Shown here: piece by piece, positions 44,601 through 53,600 of the stretch
Layout of the letters: every line of letters begins with the position of its first letter
Position numbering within the stretch: position 1 is the stretch's first letter
Assembly (NCBI RefSeq): GCF_001949145.1
Contig: NW_019091377.1
Location: forward strand, 1,687,732-1,751,731
Length of the DNA: 64,000 nt
Source: Acanthaster planci
Taxonomy: Eukaryota > Echinodermata > Asteroidea > Valvatida > Acanthasteridae
Direction of reading: 5' to 3'
The notes under the pieces: model-generated
What the model was told of the DNA's origin: nothing
Seen by the model: only the letters and a program-made list of their open reading frames with translations
The model's database searches: none
Program-made: the position numbers and the translations under genes

Positions 44601-47600
44601 GTGGAATTAGGTTTTCAGATACTCTGGGAGCTGTGTGTGTTTATTCAGTAACATTTTACCACAACAGCCCTGAAGCCTCAAATGCTACGTCATTTCTCCT
44701 GTGTAGTGGGGTTACATTTTATCTGTAATTTTCTTTTATCCCCTGTCTGTTCACATCCGTTTTAGTTTCTCCTTGCTGGGTGCAAGGACTCGTTTATGTC
44801 TCATCAATGAGGTCAGATGAGTAATTAACGCTCCCTCTATTTGTGTCATACAGGTGGTTTTGACACTGAATAGCGGAAGTAGCCTGACGACTGATAACAG
44901 TTTCAGGATATTCTTGTCACAGTTGGATTGCCCGGAGTTTGCCTTTGTCACTGGTGAATTTGGCGAGGTAAGGGGATAAATGCACACACAGATTTTTTAT
45001 CTTTGTGGCCTGTTGGTCACCAGACCATCGTGCAAAGATTTTGTAGCCAGTATTTGCTCAGAAAATGCAAGCAATCGGCCTTTTGTGAGTTCAATTTGAA
45101 TAAAATCTGGTGCGCTGAGTTCTTTGAATTCGTTTGAATCTGGCAATTTGAATTCTACATACTAAAGACACTTTTGCTATACCTCATGATTTCGGGCAAG
45201 CTTTTGTTTACTTCCGTAAGAGAGTCTTCCGTCAATAAAGTTTTTAATGGATAAGCAGGGCACAAAGGAACCAGTCCATTCCAGAGATGGTAGTCGAAAA
45301 GTAAAAGTTTGCCCTAAATCACGAGATGTTGCAACAGTGTCTTTAGACTGGGGAATTCGAATTATGTTTATGTGTAATTAGAAAGCTCAGGGTACCAGAT
45401 TTGATTCAAATTTAACTCTCAAAAGGCTCATTGACTTTGGTCTATAATGACATTACTTAATCGGGCTCTTGCTTCATGGTAGTGTCCTTTGTCCCAAAAT
45501 TTTCCAAACATCAGGTGAGAAATGCCCATTTTAGGCATATAAGTCCATTGCTTTTAAAGTTAGACTTGCTTTTATCTGAAAACAATCAGTTCAATTTTCT
45601 GCATTTTCACTTTTTGGAATAATGGTAAAACCAGAAAATAGAATTTGAACACACGAACACATGCTGGAAAGAAATGAAATTTTTTTGAAAGAGGAACTTG
45701 TGAAGTTGTAGTCTACACAGTGGGTAAACATTCTGGGCCCATTGGTGGAACTTCCTCACTCCCAGGGTTTTCCCCACCCCTTATAAAAAGTACATAACCT
45801 GTGTGCCCATGGCTCGCAATTGGGATTTGGTGTCCCCTGAGAAAAAAACTGCAGACAGAAAGTGAAACCCGACATATTCAGAAAATATCAAGGTGAAACA
45901 TGCATTGTCTTCATTATAATCTGGACAGTTATACCGTTAAACGCGAGAGTGATTTCTTCTAAACTTGTTTTTGTGGATCTTTTTTTACCTTTGCAGTGTA
46001 GCGTAACATGTGGGGATGGTGGCACTCGAACTCGTACCGTCCAGTGCAGGCGCCTAGTGGACGGTATAGCGGTCATCCCCACATTCTGCACAGATCCCGA
46101 ACCTTCCACAACCGAGCCCTGCGGGCCCCAGCCACCCTGCCCCTGTGAGTAGAAAGGAACCCAGCTGTGTTCTGACCCTGCCAATCGGGGCTGGGAGAAA
46201 TGTAGCATTTCTTCACTTGATTTTGCCCAGAGCTGACTCAGTTGCTCAGCTCCTCTCGTGCTCCATTTTACTGCACGAGTTGTGCAACACGGCAGAGTAC
46301 ATTTCGTCAAAGTTCGGCAGTAACAACTGCTGTTCGGGTCTGGCGCTTCCGCAACAAATTTTGAACCAAATTCAGCTTTCATTTTTTTGGTGGCATTGGT
46401 TGCGCAGAACAGATCCGAAATGGCCAATTTTACCGACCAGTCACATTCATTTTTAAAGTCTCTTAATTACCCAACTAATAAAAATTCAGGTGCGAAAGGT
46501 AACACTTGGCACATTTTGCTGCAAGATCTTTGATATAATTGAAGGGTTGTTATGAAATCTGTGAATACAATGCCTGCAGCTATATTGTCACACATGTATG
46601 ACTGAAGGCTATGTAGAGCTATCATTGTTGATATGTGTCAGTTTCACTGTATTTTGATGATATTTGGAGCCACACGGCAGGCTTGGGAAAATCCATGCTG
46701 GAATCGGGGAGAATCAATTCCAAATTTGGAATTCCATGTGATTCCACGCCACCGCCAATTCCATCACCTTGAGATCTGATTCCTGGAACAGTCCAGCGAT
46801 TCCAAAAGACTGCTATATAAAATGATCTGTAGATTTTTGAAAAAATGTGTGGTTTTATGCCAAATCAAGGAACCTTATCTGCGCGGCTTTATTTTCGTTG
46901 CCCCAAACTGAAGTCTGTGATGAGATGTGGCCCACATGATTTGCAGAATTGCAGCGGCACCGTACAGTACTCCCACCCATTTGTCTGCAGCATGCCAATG
47001 GCAAACTGTTGGCTGCATGCCAATTGTGACTTCTTAATATGCCGAGCATTTGGGTGTTACATTGTGATGAAAAAAAATCTGCCGCTGGACCAACACCATG
47101 TTTTAATCTTCAAGTTTGAAGCAAACTGATGGGAAAAGTAGGCCTACATGTTCTTCGTCACATATTCCAAAAATTTGCTCAGAACTGAAAGAAAAAACCT
47201 GAACAATGCAGCCCTTTGCCCTGTATTAATTCTTCCTTTACCATGAAATACTCCAAATGCAAGTAACTGTTGAAGCATTTAAAAATTCCCTGAATCCCAC
47301 AAACCTGGACATAAAATCAGTGATACTGTCATTCACTCTGACCAAACACAAAACTTTGACTACTTTCGTCCTTCATTTCTGCCATAAAGAAAAGAAATTC
47401 TACTCAACCTATTGAGTGAATTGAAGGTCAAAATAATGAGCAATTTTCAAAATTTCCCATCTCTGCCTTGGAACAAGACTGAAGGCCTTGTGTTGAAGCT
47501 GGTAGTCTGCACACACATAGGAAGAATGTATCTTTAGGCATGTTCACCAGCGATTGCACAAACAGGCCACTGACGCAAGCAGTGCTGTGTGGCGCATGAG

Positions 47601-50600
47601 CAGTCCAGTTTTTGATGGAATTTACGATCAGAAGATAGGGAAAACTATCATAGTTCATCATCGACAGAATAAGGTCACTTTTGGGGGGTTTGAAGGAAAA
47701 AATATTTCTTCAGTACGTTTTTGGCGGCATGAAAATAAAGGTACATACTTTATATTTCTTCTCAAATACGCATTTTAGAACTTGCGGTCACTTCTATATA
47801 AACTGGAAAACTTTAAAGCCAGCGGGCTGCGTAGATTGATAATCTTTTCCCATAAATGATGTACTTCCATCAAGTACTGATTTAAAAATCTGTAATGATA
47901 ATAAATCTTTCATGTTTCTGATGCAATAAAAGGGGATAATTTAATGACACAAGAGTTTTTAGGAAACAACTTACCAGTGCATTTTGCATGTAATCTCGGG
48001 TATACTCAACATGGCATTCGCACATGTAAAAATTAGAATCAATTTCAAGTGGAATCGCGATTCCTGGACGGAATTGGAATCGATTCCAAAAATGCTGGAA
48101 TCACCTAATGCTACCGCACGGCTTTGCGTATGGAGCATCTGCACACTACATACCCCAGCAGTCGTACTTCTTTTACAAAGGTGCGTCCCATGAGATCTGG
48201 TCATGGTTTCAGAGCAAGCAAGCCCCTTAGGAGACATCCATAGTTTTTTGTTGTTCCTCAGCACAGTTCCAACTCCTAATTTTTTGCCCGCAGCTTGCGA
48301 TATGACCGTCACTGACGGGGAAGCCTTGATCCAAGGGCCGCCACGGGATGGTAACTGGACCACTGACGTCAACTGCCGCATCACGGTGGAATTTGAGAGC
48401 TCCTGCGTTGTCATTTCGGCCCTGGAGCTGTCGCTTTCGGAGCCGGATGTGAACGGCAACTGCGTTGACAGCTCACTGACTGTAAGCCAACTTGATTAAA
48501 GTAGAGAAAGTCTGATGAAAACTCCATCAATTCAGTTTTTGGAAACATAAACCTTTCACATTTCCTCGGACATTTTTTGACAACTACTTTTGGTCAGCTA
48601 AAATACCAACAGTGGTAGGGAAATGGCCAATGTCAGACCTTACTTATACATTTTGCCTTGGCACAGTGCCTAATGTTCTTGTTTGACACTTTGGCTTGGT
48701 GCGTTGGGCCCACGTACCAAAGCTGACGCAAGTGTATAGTCACTTGTGAGGCTATGATTCACCACAGACTGGTTGTCGAGTTGGTTGACCAAGCAATCAG
48801 TGTTGTTGGGTTGCCAACCCTGGATATTTTGAGACAAGAGTGAGCAGTTGTCACCTTTACGTATATACCAGCTGGTTTTTCCTTGCAATTAAGTGGAGCA
48901 AAGTTTTGTCTAATTGGCTGCTGTGCTGGAAGGGAAGATGAAGCGACCAGACCCGATGCTGTTTTGATAGTCATTGCTCTGTGTTACACCATTTGATATG
49001 TCTTTGGTTTGACAACAGTTCAGCGATGGCACATTCCCCAACTACACCCAGACCGTCTGTGGCTCGCCGGGCGGCATCTACCGGGCCCTGACCAATCGCT
49101 TTGTGGTGGATTTCTTTTCGGCCGATTACGAGAACTCTGGCGACAGGTACAGCCTGTTTGTCCAGGAGGCGACCTGCCCCAACATCATTTGGGACATCCG
49201 ACCAGGTGGCCAGGTAAGAGTGGGAGGCCTTTTTTGGGGGGGATACCTGCTGCAGTGTCACTCTTTCCAGAAAAGCGCAAAGTGTTGCTGTGTCGCACAA
49301 AACGTTTGGCAGTAAATGACATTAAGTCTGATCCTTTTTACCATTGAGAACTTGAATATGCAATGATTGTGTTTAACAGCCTGGCCAGGGTATCAATGTT
49401 GGCTGAAAATGTCTACTTCCCTGAAAACGCAAGATATACTAACAGCCAATGCCACAAATACTGCTTCAAGTTACGCGAACAGCAATTGTAAGATTTCTTT
49501 ATACCCAAACATAATTTCAACAACATGGGGCACACCCACAGAGTGATATTGCTACCACTGCATACAGGCAGTGCAGCGCAGTCTATCAGCAGGGCATGCT
49601 TTTACTGTGAGCTTGAAGCAATGAAAGCAAAGTGTAGCTAATGAGGTAAAGCAAACATTTCAACCCGTCAGCTGTGCCTGTATACACGTGGCTAAACTGT
49701 TTACACCATAACAAACTTTAATCTTTTGAAAAATACCTGCAGATTTGATGCGTCCTTTTCAGCAGTGCAAAGGCCTTTGAGGGAACTAACTTCCAGGGTT
49801 GTTACTGTTGCCGACAAGCGGTGCATGATATCCTGGCATGGCCTGGCCAAAAAAACCCAAGTTCAGGTGCTGAACTTGAATTTTCTGTGTTTTTTTGCAG
49901 TGTTCCGTGAGCTGTGGTGGAGGCATCCAGACCAGGGAGGTGGTCTGCTTACGGACAGACACCCTTGAGCTGTTACCTCCTGAGGCTTGCCCAGCGCCCA
50001 GACCCCCAACTGAAGTACCCTGCAATGTAGAGGAGTGCCCCAAAGGTACCAACCTGAGAGAATATACTAGTTTGATGAACATGAATTGAATTTTTTTTTT
50101 GTGACGCCAGTCTCAAAAATGAAATTCAGTCAAATTTTCTCGCCTACCCGTTTTCGGCAAAAGGTGCCTAGAAGTTTGCTAAGCACCGAAACAATGGCTT
50201 AGCAACAATGTATCAACAGCCAAATGATCGCGTAATGTGTATTGCTTCTGGTTCCCACCCAACTTCTGCTTAGCACATAAATTTGTTAAGGAGTGTTTAG
50301 CGTGACGGCACTCTAAACAGCAGAAGTTCGCTTGAATTTTGTCTCCCTGTTTTGGCAGAATGTGACAACGTGATCACCGCCAACACCCCGGTCACTGTGC
50401 TGTCGTCACCCGGCCGCCCCACCTATGTGACGGACGCGGACTGCTTGAACAATATCGTGAACCTGAGCGGTTGCATCACCCTGTCGTTCCTTTCCATGGA
50501 CATCGAGGGCGGGACCACGGACGATGTCTGCGACAAGGATTACCTGGAGGTGAGCACGTATACCCGAAAATTGGGGCAAGCTTTTGCTCAGTTACATAAG

Positions 50601-53600
50601 AGATATGCCTGAAAGCACCAGCACACCGTTTTCAGTGGATAAGAAGGGCACAAAGGAACCAGTCCATTCCAGAGATGGTGGTCGCTATGCAAAAGCTTGC
50701 CCTGAATCAAGAGGTATGGATCCTTTTCCAGTGTCACGATTGTGCTGGACCTATGTGCTATGACGGCAATGAGTGCATAGTGATGTGATAAATTAGTCAA
50801 GCATGCAGCGTTTGCACGTGCGCATGCACTTGGTTGAAGTTTGCCCGTAGGAATATATGCAGTCACCGTGTCCAAGGTGGTCTACACTTAATGGTATTGT
50901 TTACATTTAGTAACGTGGGTGAAAAAGGTCTATAGCAACTGTGTGTTTAGAATGGAGAATTCAAATTGTTATGTTTATGTGCAATCGGATAACTCGGTGT
51001 TTAGCAGATTTTATTCAAATTCTCACAAAAAGCCTGTTACAAAACAACTTCACTGTTTCTGCCTTTTACAAAGCTAGGCAACAAATGAAAAGTAAAAATC
51101 TTACATTGTACAACTCTTTCATCTTTCAGATCATAGATTCTTCTTTCCCGGAGCTGAACGTTAGACTGTGCGGCAGCACACTTCCTACAACCAGCTGGCG
51201 TTCCAAGTCTGGTCTGGTGAGGACCCGGTTTGTGTCGGACAGCGTGGACACCTTGCAAAGTGGTTACTCCCTCACCTACATTCTTGAAACAGAGTGCCCC
51301 ACTGGAATGTACGTGTTGTCCAATTTCAGCGAGGTGAGGAAATCTATCCGTTTTTGCGTGGTTACATTTTTAACCTGATCCACTAGGGACAAAGCGCTCC
51401 AGTGACGAGCGATACAATACTGCTGCACGCTAATCTGGCCTGTACTAAAAAAACGCCAGCAGCGCACTGTGCCAGTTTTGGGAACAAAAGAAACTTACAT
51501 AACACCACACAATCTGGGCTCTTTTTACAAGGCGGCAGGCCTGGCTGAAGCACTCTGGCATCAATAGATGTTGTCTGTCAGATTAGAGTAGCCACCAGAC
51601 AGTCATTAGTCATTTTGAAGAATTTCGAAAATGGAAAATCTTTAAAAACGCCCGTATTTGTGCACGGCCATTTTAATTGAACCCGGCAGCAAGTAGTTAA
51701 GTCTTTCCTGTGCATGGTTTCAGGAAACATTTTAACCATAGTGTCTCGGTTTGTTGCTGGATCTAGGTTGAAAACCCGGGGGGGTATTAAAAGTTGTCGG
51801 CAGTAAACTGACAAAGTATCAGCAGCAGATGAGGGTTCATGTTTTAGGGAACTTTTGAGACAATGGTGCTTCTCATCTCATGGATTTTTTTTGTGTTTTT
51901 GGCCTTGTGAAGTGTTCGGCGACCTGTGGCACAGGTATTAGGACAGCCGAGGCTCTCCAGTGCTTGCTTCCCAACATGACCGAGGGGACGTTCAACGACT
52001 GCCCGGGACTGCCGCCATCTGGTATCGAGGAATGCAACACGGACCCCTGCCCGGAATTCTATTTCTTTACCGGGAACTTTGACAGTGTAAGTACTCAACC
52101 GGAACTCACTTTGATGTTTTTTCATCATTTCAAATGCCTTCATTAATGCCGTCCATATTTTCGTTCACAAATGCTGAAAAAATGAAAATAGTTGCATGCG
52201 GAAACCTGTAATATAAAAGCATCAATACTGAATGAAATTTGCTTTAAGCAACAGATATCATACACGTAGTGGAATTCTAGAATTCTTTACTCTTGTCAGA
52301 TTTTACACTTAATTTTCAGAACTCCATTTAAGATTTCCAAAGAATAGATAATTGATGGGAAGAAGATCTAGGGATTTTGTTTTGTGTTTTGGCCCTGTGA
52401 AGATCTGTTAAAGACAGTGGGCTGTTGTCGATGGAAAGGAACTTGCTGTTTAAACGACATGCAACTTCTTCATGCATGGTTGGCAATTAAGGGATATGAA
52501 TCCATTCTAAATCACTCATCACCGTTTTTGCTCTTTTCAACTGGCTATTTTTTATCCCCACCGATCGATTTTGCAGTGTCCGGTCACCTGTGGCATAGGT
52601 GTCATGACTCGTGTTGTGGAGTGCCGGCGTGTGGACAACGATACTGTCGTGGATGATTCCATGTGCACCGAGCCCAAGCCAGATGTCACCAGGAATTGCG
52701 CATTGGGCTCTTGCCCCACAAACAGTCTAGGTGAGTAGCCTGCTCTGTGCCCGATAGAAAATGCCCTGTTTTTTTTTCTTTACCCGCCAACAGGTCATCC
52801 CAAAAAGTTCACTTCAAATGACCATGACCCAAAATCCCAGATTGAATTGAAATATCAGGTGTACTGGCATCCAACCCACTGAACCTCCAAGTCTTAGGAA
52901 AAGCGTTCTTTCATTGTTGTTAGAGAAACTGATATTGCAAAATTTAATTAGTCACTTGCTGCCGGGTGGAATTTGAAGTTGCATGATGTAAACCCGTGAG
53001 ATTTTCAACATTTTCCATTTTCAAAAAATCTTCAAAAAATCATAGGTTCATTTACTGGACGTTACACCCACACAAATGACTGTCTGGTGATTACTCTAAT
53101 TTGAAAGACAACATCTATTAACGCCTGAGTATTTTAGCCAGGCCTGCTGCCTTGTAAAAAGAGCCCTGATTGTGTGGTTTTTATGTAACTGTCTTTTGTT
53201 CCCAAAACTGGCACATCGCACTTCTGGTGTCTTTTCAAGGGGGGCCAGATTAGCATGCAGAGGTATCTGTATCACTCCGATTGCTGGAGCGCACACTGGA
53301 GTGCTTTTGTCCTCTGTGGTAATCCACTCGTGCTGAATGCCACAAACAGTGGTATCATCTCACAAAAACAGAACGGATTTCCTCTGCTATTGACAACTAA
53401 AAAAAGTTGGCAATTCCCAGCAGCTTGGTCTTTTGTTCCAAGTACGGTCTTTTGTTATAAGGCCTGGCTCTTTTGCCCGGTTTCAGTCTCCCCGGTTTCG
53501 TGTATTAATGTGCCCGAAATGGGGTTCCCTGCAGCAAGTGGTTAACATGCATGCAAAGGTTTCAAATTAAATATAGACCACGGGACAGCAGTGGCAGTGG

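Noticed and set aside
46845-47129. 94-residue frame inside the hAT-like element (MCGFMPNQG...)
   Set aside because: No match that I recognise to a transposase, an equally long frame opposite, and stops on both sides.
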